DNA from: Pseudomonadota bacterium | GTDB lineage: Bacteria; Pseudomonadota; Alphaproteobacteria; Rhizobiales; Hyphomicrobiaceae | Length of the DNA: 54,467 nt | Direction of reading: 5' to 3' | Assembly: GCA_023412805.1 (NCBI GenBank) | Contig: JAEZRM010000078.1 | Span: 1 to 54,467, forward strand | In this document: positions 17,112 to 25,646 of the stretch, piece after piece | Numbering within the stretch: position 1 is the stretch's first letter | Layout of the letters: each line of letters opens with the position of its first letter | The notes under the pieces: model-generated | The model's input: only the letters and a program-made list of their open reading frames with translations | Told to the model about the DNA's origin: nothing | The model's database searches: none | Made by a program: the position numbers and the translations under genes

Positions 17112-17891
17112 ATGGATCTCGGCATCAAGGGCAAGACGGCGATTGTCTGCGCGGCATCGAAGGGGCTCGGGAAAGGCACGGCGCTGGCGCTCGCCCAAGA
17201 GGGCGTGAACCTCTTCATCACGGCACGGACCAAGGCCGACATCGAGGCGACCGCCGAAGAGATCCGCAAGGCAACCGGCGTGAAGGTGACCGCGATCGCG
17301 GGCGACATCACCACCGAGGAAGGCCGCAAGGCCGTGCTCGCCGCCTGCCCCAATCCCGATATCCTGATCAACAACGCCGGCGGTCCGCCCCCCGGCGATT
17401 TCAAGGACTTCACGCTCGACGATTGGCGCAAGGCCGTCGAGTGGAACATGATCACGCCGATCGCGCTGATCCAAGCCACCGTCTACGGCATGATGGATCG
17501 CGGCTTCGGCCGCATCGTCAACATCACCTCGCAGTCGGTGAAGGCGCCCATCGCCTCGCTCGAGCTTTCGAACGGCGCACGCACGGGCCTCACCGGTGCC
17601 ATCGCTGTCATCGCGCGGAAGGCCGCACGCAACAACGTGACCATCAACAATATCCTGCCCGGCCCCTTCGACACCGACCGCCTGCGCGGCACGAGCAAGA
17701 AGATGGCCGAGACGCGCGGTGTCTCCGTCGATCAGGTTCAGGAAGAGCGCAAGAAGACGATCCCCGCGGGCCGCTTCGGCAACACCGAGGAGTTCGGCGC
17801 GTCGGCCGCATTCCTGTGCTCGAAGCATGCGGGCTTCATCACCGGCCAGAACCTGCTGCTCGACGGCGGTATTTTTCCGGGCTCGATGTAG
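17112..17891 (+). CDS. SDR-family protein lacking the YxxxK catalytic pair
   Basis: 259-residue Rossmann-fold protein of the short-chain dehydrogenase/reductase superfamily. The cofactor motif AASKGLGKG (residues 14-22) and NNAG (87-90) are present, and the catalytic Ser is S140. Where Tyr and Lys are expected, S153 and R157 are found (ELSNGART). An SDR-like branch without the perfect catalytic tetrad is known (the BKR_like_SDR_like group), and this protein fits it. Activity as an oxidoreductase is therefore uncertain. AGGAGA precedes the ATG. It is divergent from the SnoaL array. Downstream it is followed by a repeat and a strong terminator. Confidence 0.9.
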   Translation: MDLGIKGKTAIVCAASKGLGKGTALALAQEGVNLFITARTKADIEATAEEIRKATGVKVTAIAGDITTEEGRKAVLAACPNPDILINNAGGPPPGDFKDFTLDDWRKAVEWNMITPIALIQATVYGMMDRGFGRIVNITSQSVKAPIASLELSNGARTGLTGAIAVIARKAARNNVTINNILPGPFDTDRLRGTSKKMAETRGVSVDQVQEERKKTIPAGRFGNTEEFGASAAFLCSKHAGFITGQNLLLDGGIFPGSM

Positions 17892-17901
17892 GGCTCAAGT
17901 C

Positions 17902-17978
17902 AATAAAGGCGGGTGGGTCCGGGAGGGTGTCCCTCCCGGTGGAGCGCGAGGCGAGCCTCGCTCGCGCCGCAGGCGCGA
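17902..17978 (+). repeat. Dispersed three-hairpin palindromic repeat, copy 4
   Basis: TAAAGGCGGGTGGGTCCGGG opens the element. The first stem is CCGGGAGGG-TGT-CCCTCCCGG, the second GCGAGGC-GA-GCCTCGC, and the third TCGCGCC-GCA-GGCGCGA. The arms differ from copies 1 and 3 by matched changes. Confidence 0.75.
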
Positions 17979-18001
17979 ACAGGGCTGCCGCCCTGTAACC
18001 C

Positions 18002-18034
18002 GCTCGGGGGACACCCCCGAGCCCCCGTTTTTTT
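18002..18034 (+). terminator. Strong rho-independent terminator
   Basis: The 9-base stem GCTCGGGGG (18002-18010) pairs with CCCCCGAGC (18014-18022) around an ACA loop, followed by CCCCG and seven T (18028-18034). It ends the SDR transcript from the left and lies 40 bases from the stop of the convergent flavoprotein gene. Confidence 0.8.
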
Positions 18035-18073
18035 ATCGTTTGGAAGGCTGAGGCGAACGCCTCAACTCCCGCG

Positions 18074-19573
18074 CTACGCCGAGCCTAGCGCGCAGGCAGC
18101 CGCGCCTTCGCCGGCAATCTTGCCGAACACGGCGCCGGACGTCAGGCCCGTGCCGCCCGGGTAGTTGTGGTAGAAGAGCCCGCCAACCAGTTCGCCCGCC
18201 GCATAAAGGCCGGGGATCGCCTGGCCGGCCGTGTCCTCGACCTCGCAGCCCGTCGAAATTTTCAAGCCGCCGAACGTGAAGGTCAGGCCGCACGTCACCT
18301 GATAGGCTTCGAACGGCGGCTCATCGAGCACGTTCGCCCAGTTCGACTTGGCGACCTTCAGGCCCTGCGTGCCGCGTCCATCCTTGATGGCCGGATTGAA
18401 CGGCACGTCCGTCATGACGGCGGCGTTGTACGCCTTCAGCTCCGCGAGGCACTTCTCGGCATCCACGCCTTCGAGCTTCTTCACGAGATCCTCGAGCGTA
18501 TCGGCCGACACCTTCGTCACGCGGCGGATGCGATATTCGTCGCGCAGCAGATGCAGCACCTTCTTGTCGAAGATCTGCCACGCCATCATGTCCGGCTGGT
18601 CTTTGATCACGTGGCCGTAACGCGCGTAGGTGTAGTTGCGGAAGTCGAAGCCCTCATCGACGAACCGCTCGCCGCGCGCATTGACCATGATGCCGAGCGG
18701 ATAGCTGTGCTTCTGGAAGTTGTCGCCGACGGAGAGATCGCCGAAGGGCGGTGCGTTGTAGTCCCAGCCGACGGCGTGGCCGCTCGACCAATGCCCCCAC
18801 GGCATGGCGCCGATATCGAGCGCCATCTTGATGCCGCCGCCCGTGTTGTAGCGCGTGCCGCGCACCTTCGCGAGCTCCCAGCCGGGGCCCATGTAGCGCG
18901 CGCGCATTTCCGCATTGGACTCGAACCCACCGCACGCGAGCACGACGGCGCCAGCGGTGAGATCGGTGGTGCGGCCCTTGTGGCGCACTTTCACGCCCGT
19001 CACGCGGCCGGTGTCATCCGTCAGCAGTGAGACGCCCGCTGTCTCATAGCGGATGTCGATGCCCTTCTTCTGGCAGATGTCGTGCTCCATATCGACGAGG
19101 CCTGGACCACCGCCCCAGATCTCGACGCACAAGCCGCCCCAGAACTTGAACTTGCCGTCGACCTTGAAGGCCTGACGGCCCTGCGAGGTCTGGAATTTCA
19201 CACCCTGCTTGCGGAGCCACTGCCACGTCGAGAGGCTGTTGTGAACGAGGATGTCGCAGAGCTCGGGATCGGTGCGGTACCGCGTCATGCGGTACATGTC
19301 CTCGAAGTATTGCTCCTCGGTGTACGTGCCGAAGTCCATGCTCGCGAGCTCGGCCTCGGAGAGATCGACGAGCGACGTCACATCCTCGACGGAGTTGTAG
19401 ACGAGGCGGGTCGCGCCGGCGGTGTAGGTGGAGTTGCCGCCGCGCTCCTCGATGGTCGCGGCTTCGAGCATGATCACGCGCGCGCCAGCATCGCGTGCCG
19501 CGAGCGCTGCGGATGCTGCCGCGTTACCGGCGCCGACAACGATCACGTCCGCATCGAGCTTGTCATTCGACAT
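18074..19573 (-). CDS. tcuA: FAD-dependent dehydrogenase, TcuA-like
   Basis: 499-residue flavoprotein of the fumarate reductase/succinate dehydrogenase FAD-binding family. The dinucleotide motif VIVVGAGNAAASAAL begins at residue 10 and GGNSTYTAGATRLVY near 54 is characteristic of TcuA (tricarballylate dehydrogenase) sequences. The C-terminal half holds GLTFTFGGLKIST and the FAD-closing motif HNYPGGTGLTSGAVFGKIAG. The start at 19573 (MSNDKLDADV) is preferred over 19603 because GGGAGCAAG lies upstream. The iron-sulfur/heme partner TcuB and the transporter TcuC are not nearby, so the substrate could be a different tricarboxylate-like or steroid-like acid. An SDR gene lies 101 bases upstream on the same strand. 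Confidence 0.8.
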   Translation of the reverse strand: MSNDKLDADVIVVGAGNAAASAALAARDAGARVIMLEAATIEERGGNSTYTAGATRLVYNSVEDVTSLVDLSEAELASMDFGTYTEEQYFEDMYRMTRYRTDPELCDILVHNSLSTWQWLRKQGVKFQTSQGRQAFKVDGKFKFWGGLCVEIWGGGPGLVDMEHDICQKKGIDIRYETAGVSLLTDDTGRVTGVKVRHKGRTTDLTAGAVVLACGGFESNAEMRARYMGPGWELAKVRGTRYNTGGGIKMALDIGAMPWGHWSSGHAVGWDYNAPPFGDLSVGDNFQKHSYPLGIMVNARGERFVDEGFDFRNYTYARYGHVIKDQPDMMAWQIFDKKVLHLLRDEYRIRRVTKVSADTLEDLVKKLEGVDAEKCLAELKAYNAAVMTDVPFNPAIKDGRGTQGLKVAKSNWANVLDEPPFEAYQVTCGLTFTFGGLKISTGCEVEDTAGQAIPGLYAAGELVGGLFYHNYPGGTGLTSGAVFGKIAGEGAAACALGSA

Positions 19574-19674
19574 TCTGTTCTTGCTCCCTTGTTGGGCGCA
19601 CACAGGGCGCCCCGTCGTGATGGCGCCGCCGGAACAATCCGGCGGCGGCCTCGGCTTCTACAAATCGTCGCGCA

Positions 19675-20463
19675 CTACTTCTTCCGCGCCGCTTCCTGCT
19701 GCTGCTGGTGTGCGCGCATTTGGCCGATGTATCCGCGATTGTGCGTCGGGCTGATCACGACCTCGTTGATGCACACGTGCGCCGGCTGCGCGGAGAGATA
19801 GACAATGAGGTTGCCGAGATCCTCGGACTGCAGCATACGTGCCAGTGCCTCGGGCGGCTCAGGCGGATCGCGCTGCTCCATGATCGGCGTCGCGACTTCA
19901 CCGGGGCACACGACCGTGGAGCGGATGCCGTGCTGGCACTCCTCGAGATTGATCGAATGGCTCATGGCGACGACGCCGTGCTTCGAGGCGATATAGAGCG
20001 GGCCCGGCACCGGCCCGACATAGCGGCCGGCCCAGGATGCGGTGTGGATCATGAGCCCGTCTTTCTGCTCGCGCATGACCGGGAGCACCGCGCGCGCCAC
20101 GTAGGCCGCGCTCGACAGGTTGCCATGGATCAGCGTGTCGATGCCCTCGGGCGAAATGCGCTGCCAGCTCCGGTCCGGAATGTTCACGCCGGCATTGTTG
20201 ACGAGGATGTCCAGGCGACCGTGCTTGGCCTTGATGGCGGCGACGGCTTTCTCGACTTCAGCCGACTTGGTGAGATCGACAGCGATCACCTCCGCCGAGC
20301 CACCGGCAGCCTCGATCTGCTTCGCCACGGTTTCCAGGGGCGCGGCGCGGCGACCGCTCAGAACGACATACGCGCCCTCGGCCGCGAGCCCGATCGCGCC
20401 GGCTTCGCCGATGCCTGTTCCGGCGCCCGTGACCCAGGCGATCTTTCCCTTCAATCGTTGCAC
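19675..20463 (-). CDS. SDR-family oxidoreductase, canonical
   Basis: 262-residue classical short-chain dehydrogenase. The nucleotide motif TGAGTGIGE (residues 12-20), NNAG (89-92), catalytic S143, Y157 and K161 (YIASK) are all present. The Arg pair after strand 2 (SGRRA) suggests NADP preference. The C-terminus ends in a Gln- and Lys-rich tail (HQQQQEAARKK). The start is GTG at 20463 with AAGGAA eight bases upstream. It is probably cotranscribed with the TcuA-like gene downstream and may act on the same substrate. Substrate unknown. Confidence 0.9.
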   Translation of the reverse strand: MQRLKGKIAWVTGAGTGIGEAGAIGLAAEGAYVVLSGRRAAPLETVAKQIEAAGGSAEVIAVDLTKSAEVEKAVAAIKAKHGRLDILVNNAGVNIPDRSWQRISPEGIDTLIHGNLSSAAYVARAVLPVMREQKDGLMIHTASWAGRYVGPVPGPLYIASKHGVVAMSHSINLEECQHGIRSTVVCPGEVATPIMEQRDPPEPPEALARMLQSEDLGNLIVYLSAQPAHVCINEVVISPTHNRGYIGQMRAHQQQQEAARKK

Positions 20464-20700
20464 GGGGCGTTTCCTTTTCCCTAATGATCGGCTTCTTGGA
20501 GCCGGGAGAAACTAGAGCAAACGTCCGGACATGTCACCGTCCGCGCGTGCGGCCCGGCGTTGCGATAGGGGCCCCGGGGGCCGCGCAGGAATTGCTTAGC
20601 CCAGGTCCGGCCAATGGGTACCATCGCAGCGCACCCTCTCTATAGTATTCCGGGTGCGCACCGGACCGGGACCGGAGCACGAGCGGGGTAGACAGGGGCT

Positions 20701-21168
20701 ATGAGCGACAACCTCACGCCGCAGGAGATGATCCGCGCCAATGCCGATTTGGTGCTTTCGGTCGCGCGGAAGGACTACGACCCCCATATTGGCTTCGATG
20801 CCGCGGGCGTGCGCTGGCTCGACGGCTATATCCAGAACCTCGTGGACCGGGGCGAGGTCGACGCCAGTGAAACCCTCTGCGACAACCTCGGCTCCTTTCT
20901 CGGTACCTGCATCATCGAGACCTACGGTGGCACCTGGCAGGATACCGAGCACGGCTGGGCCGTCGTGCTGGACGGCGATCTCGCCGTGTTCCCCTTCAAC
21001 AAGGTGCTCAAGCATCTGACGGAAGGCGCGGGCGACTCCGTCCTCAGCCTCTACAATGGCATTCCGCCGCTGATAGCTCATGCCGAGGCGGCGTCCGCCC
21101 ATAGCGGCCCGGCCGAGGCTAGCCCGCAGACTTTCGTCAGCAAGCTCGGCCGCCTGTTCCGCCGCTGA
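20701..21168 (+). CDS. Small cytoplasmic protein of unknown function
   Basis: 155-residue protein without signal peptide or membrane segment. A conserved-looking core runs from LDGYIQNLVDRGEVDASETL through LGSFLGTCIIETYGGTWQD to GWAVVLDGDLAVFPFNKVLKHL. The LGxFLGxCxIxxYGGxW pattern recalls small DUF3806-like domains, but I cannot assign a family with certainty. The C-terminus (FVSKLGRLFRR) is amphipathic and basic. An AGGGGCT-like ribosome binding site precedes the ATG. It stands alone between the divergent SDR gene and leuC, 180 bases upstream of the latter. Confidence 0.7.
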   Translation: MSDNLTPQEMIRANADLVLSVARKDYDPHIGFDAAGVRWLDGYIQNLVDRGEVDASETLCDNLGSFLGTCIIETYGGTWQDTEHGWAVVLDGDLAVFPFNKVLKHLTEGAGDSVLSLYNGIPPLIAHAEAASAHSGPAEASPQTFVSKLGRLFRR

Positions 21169-21348
21169 GATGGCCGCCTATAAGGTCGGCCAACGCCGGA
21201 CATGCTCGAGCCCTTCGGTGCATGGCCTCCCCGCACTCCATGCGGGTGGACGCCTGTGACGGCGCGTGCGATCAAATAGAACAAGACTAAACTACGCACG
21301 CAGTCGCCCATGGCGGCATGAACGTGCGGCTCTCAGGAGGAGCGCGGC

Positions 21349-22770
21349 ATGGCAGAGGCTCAGAGCGCTGGCCCGTCGACGATGTTCGAGAAGATCTGGC
21401 GGCGCCACGTCGTCGTCGATCGTCCCGATGGCTATACGCTGCTCTACATCGATCGCCATCTGCTGCATGACGGCTCGTACAATGCCTTCAGGCGCCTCGC
21501 CGCCAACGGCATGAAGATCCGCCATCCCGAGCGGTCCTTCGCGACGCCCGATCATTACATGCCGACCAATACGCGCGACAAATCCACGATCGCGGACCCC
21601 AATCACAAGCGCATGGTCGTCGGCCTCGGCGAGCACGCGGCGGCAACCGGCGTCACCATCTTCGACATCGGTGATCGGCGGCAGGGCATCGTGCACGTGG
21701 TCGGACCCGAGCAGGGCATAACGCTGCCCGGCATCACGCTCGTGTGCGGTGACAGCCATACGTCCACGCACGGCGCGCTCGGCTGCCTCGCCTTCGGCAT
21801 CGGATCGTCCGAGGTCACGCACGTGCTCGCCACGCAGACACTCTGGCAGCGCAAGCCGAAAGCCATGCGTGTCAACATCGAGGGCGCACTCGGGTTCGGC
21901 ATCACCGGCAAGGACGTCATCCTCGCGATCATCGCGCGGATCGGTGCGGCCGGCGGCACCGGCCATGTGCTCGAATATGCGGGCAGCGGCATTCGCCAGC
22001 TTTCGATCGAAGGGCGGCTCACGCTCTGCAATATGTCCATCGAGGGCGGCGGCCGCGCCGGCATGATCGCACCCGATGACAAGACCTACGAGTTCATCGC
22101 CGGTCGACCTTATGCCCCGAAGGAAGAGGCGTGGGATCGCGCGCTCGCCTTCTGGCGTTCATTGCCATCCGACGATGGCGCTACGTTCGACCGCGAGGTG
22201 ACGCTGTCCGGTCCCGAGATCGCGCCCATGGTCACCTGGGGCACGAGCCCCGAGGATGCCGCGCCCGTCACCGACGCCATCCCCGATCCGGCATCGGCCG
22301 CCGACGCCTCGCGTCGCGATGGGCAGGCGCGCGCGCTCGCCTATATGGGCCTCGAACCCGGCACGCCGATCGCCGAAATCCCTGTCGACCGCGTCTTCAT
22401 CGGCTCGTGCACGAACAGCCGCATCGAGGATCTGCGCATGGCGGCCGCCGTCGCCAAAGGACGCAAGGCGCAGATCCCGAGCTGGATCGTGCCGGGCTCG
22501 GGCATCATCAAGGAGCAGGCCGAAGCCGAAGGGCTCGACAAGATCTTCACGGAAGCGGGCTTCGAGTGGCGCGAAGCGGGATGCTCCATGTGCGTCGGCA
22601 TGAACGGTGAGATCGGCCGGCCGGGCGAGCGCATTGCTTCGACCTCGAACCGCAACTTCGTCGGCCGCCAGGGCAAGGGCGTGCGCACGCATCTCGTGAG
22701 CCCGGCCATGGCCGCCGCCGCTGCGGTCACCGGACGTTTTACCGACGTCCGCCGCATGCTGCCGGCTTAG
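21349..22770 (+). CDS. leuC: 3-isopropylmalate dehydratase large subunit
   Basis: 473-residue LeuC, the iron-sulfur subunit of isopropylmalate isomerase, which converts 2-isopropylmalate to 3-isopropylmalate in leucine biosynthesis. The three cysteine ligands of the [4Fe-4S] cluster are visible as GSCTNSR (C354) and CSMC (C412, C415). VCGDSHTSTHGALG near residue 133 and the C-terminal STSNRNFVGRQG stretch are typical. The length matches the family. An AGGAGG ribosome binding site precedes the ATG. leuD follows after 9 bases, so the two subunits are coexpressed. Confidence 0.97.
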   Translation: MAEAQSAGPSTMFEKIWRRHVVVDRPDGYTLLYIDRHLLHDGSYNAFRRLAANGMKIRHPERSFATPDHYMPTNTRDKSTIADPNHKRMVVGLGEHAAATGVTIFDIGDRRQGIVHVVGPEQGITLPGITLVCGDSHTSTHGALGCLAFGIGSSEVTHVLATQTLWQRKPKAMRVNIEGALGFGITGKDVILAIIARIGAAGGTGHVLEYAGSGIRQLSIEGRLTLCNMSIEGGGRAGMIAPDDKTYEFIAGRPYAPKEEAWDRALAFWRSLPSDDGATFDREVTLSGPEIAPMVTWGTSPEDAAPVTDAIPDPASAADASRRDGQARALAYMGLEPGTPIAEIPVDRVFIGSCTNSRIEDLRMAAAVAKGRKAQIPSWIVPGSGIIKEQAEAEGLDKIFTEAGFEWREAGCSMCVGMNGEIGRPGERIASTSNRNFVGRQGKGVRTHLVSPAMAAAAAVTGRFTDVRRMLPA

Positions 22771-22779
22771 GAGGCGACC

Positions 22780-23406
22780 ATGAGCAATGAGCACAAGCAG
22801 GAGCTGCGCCCGTTCGATCGCCTCACCGCGACCGCGGTTGCCATCGACCAGCCCAACGTCGATACCGATCAGATCATCCCGGCGCGCTTCCTCGCACTGC
22901 CGCGCGCCGAACAGGTGCCGCATCTCTTCAATGACGTGCGCTACCGCGAGGACGGCTCACCGCGCGAGGGCTTCCCGCTCAATGCGCCGACGGCCGCAGG
23001 CGCGCAGATCCTCATAGCCGAACGCAATTTCGGTTGCGGGTCGAGCCGCGAGCACGCCGTTTCGGTCCTCGTCGACAACGGTTTCCGCGTATTCATCGCG
23101 CCGAGCTTCGGCGACATCTTCCACAACAACAGCTTCCAGAACGGCGCGCTGCCGATCCGGCTTCCGGCCGAGCGTATTCGCGAAATGCTCGACCATCTGG
23201 CAAAGCGGCCCGATGCCCGCATAACGGTGGACCTCGAAGCGCAGACTGTCACCGGGCCCGACAACTGGACGCAGAGCTTCGAGATCGACAGCTTCCGCAA
23301 GCAATGCCTCATCGACGGCACCGACGATATCTCGCTCACGATGAAGTACGCGGACGCCATCGCCGCCCATGAGCGTCGCACCGCCGCCGAAACGGACTGG
23401 CTCTGA
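22780..23406 (+). CDS. leuD: 3-isopropylmalate dehydratase small subunit
   Basis: 208-residue LeuD, the swivelling small subunit of isopropylmalate isomerase. Signature stretches are VDTDQIIPARFL (about residues 26-37), ERNFGCGSSREHAVSVL (about 84-100) and FIAPSFGDIFHNNSFQNG. The start codon follows a TAGGAGGCG site that overlaps the end of leuC. The pair is followed by a bidirectional terminator-like hairpin at 23434-23463. leuB is not visible in this window. Confidence 0.97.
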   Translation: MSNEHKQELRPFDRLTATAVAIDQPNVDTDQIIPARFLALPRAEQVPHLFNDVRYREDGSPREGFPLNAPTAAGAQILIAERNFGCGSSREHAVSVLVDNGFRVFIAPSFGDIFHNNSFQNGALPIRLPAERIREMLDHLAKRPDARITVDLEAQTVTGPDNWTQSFEIDSFRKQCLIDGTDDISLTMKYADAIAAHERRTAAETDWL

Positions 23407-23433
23407 TCGGAGCTGCGGTGGCGTGAAATACAA

Positions 23434-23470
23434 AGCGCCGCCCTCCAAAGGGAGACCGGCGCTCGTTTAT
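23434..23470. terminator. Terminator hairpin between leuD and the MlaC-like gene
   Basis: AGCGCCG (23434-23440) pairs with CGGCGCT (23457-23463), with an inner CCCT-CCAA-AGGG stem, followed by CGTTTATT. It lies between convergent genes and probably ends leuCD. Confidence 0.75.
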
Positions 23471-23486
23471 TCTCGAACTGGCTGGA

Positions 23487-24110
23487 TCAGCGGTTGAGCA
23501 CAACGACGAGCGCCTTCACGTCCCCGCCCTGCTCGCCGATGTACGTCTCGAAGAGCTGCTTGAGGAACGGTGTCATCCAGAAGCCATACACCATGGCATC
23601 GCGCACGCGGTAAGAGTTGCCGTACTTCTGGAGCAGCCAGCGCACATCGTAGGTCGAGCCATCACGCAGCGTGACGCGGCTGTCCACCATGATGCCGTTC
23701 GCGCCCTGAACGCTCGGGCTGATGATCTCGTACTTCGCGACCGGATATTTCGGCGCCTGCTGCGCGGCGTAACGGCCGATGAAGCGCACCATGCCGTTGA
23801 GATAGATCGGGCGGTCGGCCTGCGCCAATTTGGTGCGGTACGTGCCGAGCGAGTACTGTCCGATATTGTGGACATCGCCGTACCGCTTGACGGCATTCGA
23901 GATCAGGATCGGCGACTGGGTCCGCGCCCCCGCCATCAGATCACGGGCCACCTGCCCCATGAATGCGACGGCCGGATCCTCGGCCTTCTTCGTCGACGAC
24001 GACTGCGCATCAGCCGGCGCCATGGCGAACGACACCGCAACCAGAGCGGCAAGCGCCACCCCTACCCATGCCTTCACGGTCAGGCAGGAACCATTGAACC
24101 CCGTGCGCAT
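23487..24110 (-). CDS. MlaC-family phospholipid-binding periplasmic protein
   Basis: 207-residue exported protein of the MlaC/Ttg2D family, which shuttles phospholipid between the outer-membrane complex and the inner-membrane MlaFEDB transporter. A signal peptide is seen (about residues 15-35, ending AMAPADAQ). Family-typical features follow: YSLGTYRTKL, RFIGRYAAQQ, VDSRVTLRDGSTYDVRWLLQ and YRVRDAMVYGFWMT. None of the partner mla genes is adjacent, so this is an orphan copy, a common arrangement in alphaproteobacteria, where such proteins are also found near hopanoid genes. It is convergent with leuD. Confidence 0.85.
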   Translation of the reverse strand: MRTGFNGSCLTVKAWVGVALAALVAVSFAMAPADAQSSSTKKAEDPAVAFMGQVARDLMAGARTQSPILISNAVKRYGDVHNIGQYSLGTYRTKLAQADRPIYLNGMVRFIGRYAAQQAPKYPVAKYEIISPSVQGANGIMVDSRVTLRDGSTYDVRWLLQKYGNSYRVRDAMVYGFWMTPFLKQLFETYIGEQGGDVKALVVVLNR

Positions 24111-24496
24111 CCCTCGGCCTCACAACTGGTCAGATTTATTCAGTCGGGCGGAGTGTAGTCCTGAAAATGTGGATAAGAGGTGACCGACCGCCCCAGTTCG
24201 CCACATATGCCGCGCCTCCGGCGCTGAGGTCAAAGGTGCTGGCCGCAGGCCCGAACCGGGCCGGCAGGAGCGTGGCACACGCGCAACGTCCGGCGAATTC
24301 TGCCTCTTTTCTGCCCGATCGGGCTGCCCACGCGGCATTGAGGTCATTGGATATTCATGTGCCTTGTGCTCATAGTCCTGATCCGCGCGGCGCCCGCGAG
24401 CTTCGATTCTCGCTGCCGCATGGGGGCACGAATTGCCCCGAACGTCCGAATGCAAGCCAAACGGGGTGGTTCGGACGGCTACACCTGGAGGGGACC
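24111..24496. other. Intergenic region, no gene seen
   Basis: 386 bases between the divergent MlaC-like and polysaccharide deacetylase genes. A frame is open through it into the deacetylase, but its residues look non-coding and a strong ribosome binding site marks 24497 as the real start. No repeat or clear promoter was recognised. Confidence 0.6.
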
Positions 24497-25492
24497 ATGA
24501 TGGGGGCGGGCAAGGTCACACGGTGGACCCTCACGGCCATTGCTATGGGAGCCCTCGTCGGCGGCGTCCTCGGGGTATCACCGCTGGCGGCCCAGCAGGG
24601 AACAAGCTCGCAATCCAAGTGCCGCCCGGGCCCCAATGCGCTCGGTGTGTCGCGCACGGTCGAGATCGATGCCACCGGCGGCCCGCGCTTCGGCCGCATG
24701 CAGTACCGAGATCATGATTTCCTGCAGGAAGGCGAGGTGGTGCTGACGTTCGACGACGGCCCGCATCCGAAATTCACGCCGGAGATCCTGGACGCACTCG
24801 ACGAGCACTGCACGAAGGCGACGTTCTTCGTTCTGGGGCAGCGTGCGCTGAGCTTCCCGGCACAGCTTCGCGAGGTCGGCCGGCGCGGTCACACCATCGG
24901 CACGCATACGTGGTCGCACGCCAATCTCGGCCGCAGTAGTGCGGCTCAAATCGAGTCGCAGATCGAGCTCGGTATCAGCGCGGTGCAGCTCGCGCTCGAT
25001 GGACCGACCGCGCCCTTCTTCCGCTTTCCCTATCTGAGCGATCCCGCCAGCGCGCAGGCCTATCTCAAGAGCCGTGACATCGTGAACATCTCAATCGATG
25101 TCGACTCGCACGACTTCCGCACGAAGAGCCCATCGCGCATGATCAGCAATGTGATGCGCGGGCTGCAGCAGAAAAAGAAGGGCATCATTCTCTGGCACGA
25201 CATCCAGCCGTCGACGGGGAACGGTATCCGCCAGATGCTCGCCGAACTGAAGTCTCGCGGTTATCGCATCGTCCACATCCGGCCCAAGCAGAGCCAGTCG
25301 ACCATCGCAGCGTATGACGAGCGCCTGGAGCGTGATCGCGGCGGCCGGCCGCGCGTCGCGGCCGTGCGGCCGAGCCGGACACCGGCTGCGCGCGAGCCGA
25401 CGCCGCAGCGCGTCGCGGCGCCACCGCCACCGTCCCCGCAGCGTCCGCGCGAGTATCGCGACTGGCGCGACACCGTGTTTGGTCGCTGGTGA
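24497..25492 (+). CDS. Exported polysaccharide deacetylase (NodB homology domain)
   Basis: 331-residue protein with a signal peptide or anchor (about residues 8-32) and a NodB-type carbohydrate esterase 4 domain. Motif 1 is LTFDDGPHP with D86 and D87, and motif 2 is HTWSH (H137 and H141 of the metal triad with an Asp). FRFPYLS is motif 3 and DSHDF motif 4. The last 60 residues are Pro- and Arg-rich, a low-complexity tail. It may remove acetyl groups from an exported polysaccharide or peptidoglycan. GGAGGGGACC before the ATG fixes the start. It converges with the AhpD-like gene across a pair of palindromic repeats. Confidence 0.9.
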   Translation: MMGAGKVTRWTLTAIAMGALVGGVLGVSPLAAQQGTSSQSKCRPGPNALGVSRTVEIDATGGPRFGRMQYRDHDFLQEGEVVLTFDDGPHPKFTPEILDALDEHCTKATFFVLGQRALSFPAQLREVGRRGHTIGTHTWSHANLGRSSAAQIESQIELGISAVQLALDGPTAPFFRFPYLSDPASAQAYLKSRDIVNISIDVDSHDFRTKSPSRMISNVMRGLQQKKKGIILWHDIQPSTGNGIRQMLAELKSRGYRIVHIRPKQSQSTIAAYDERLERDRGGRPRVAAVRPSRTPAAREPTPQRVAAPPPPSPQRPREYRDWRDTVFGRW

Positions 25493-25524
25493 AATAGGGG
25501 ACGAGCGGGCGGCGCCCGACTTTC

Positions 25525-25640
25525 CCCTCTCCCCGCGCGCGGGGAGAGGGCCAGGGTGAGGGGCGGCGGCATGCGCGAACGTGAGCGCAAGCTCCCGCCC
25601 CTCATCCCGACCTTCTCCCCGTAAGCACGGAGAGAAGGAG
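25525..25640. repeat. Paired CTCCCCG-type palindromic repeats, head to head
   Basis: Two units face each other. The left (25525-25567) is CCTCTCCCCG-CGCG-CGGGGAGAGG followed by AGGGTGAGGGGCGG. The right (25597-25640) is CCCGCCCCTCATCCCGACC followed by TTCTCCCCGTAAGCACGG. The unit matches 13020-13062. Their position between convergent genes fits a role as terminators. Confidence 0.75.
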
Positions 25641-25646
25641 AAGTGT

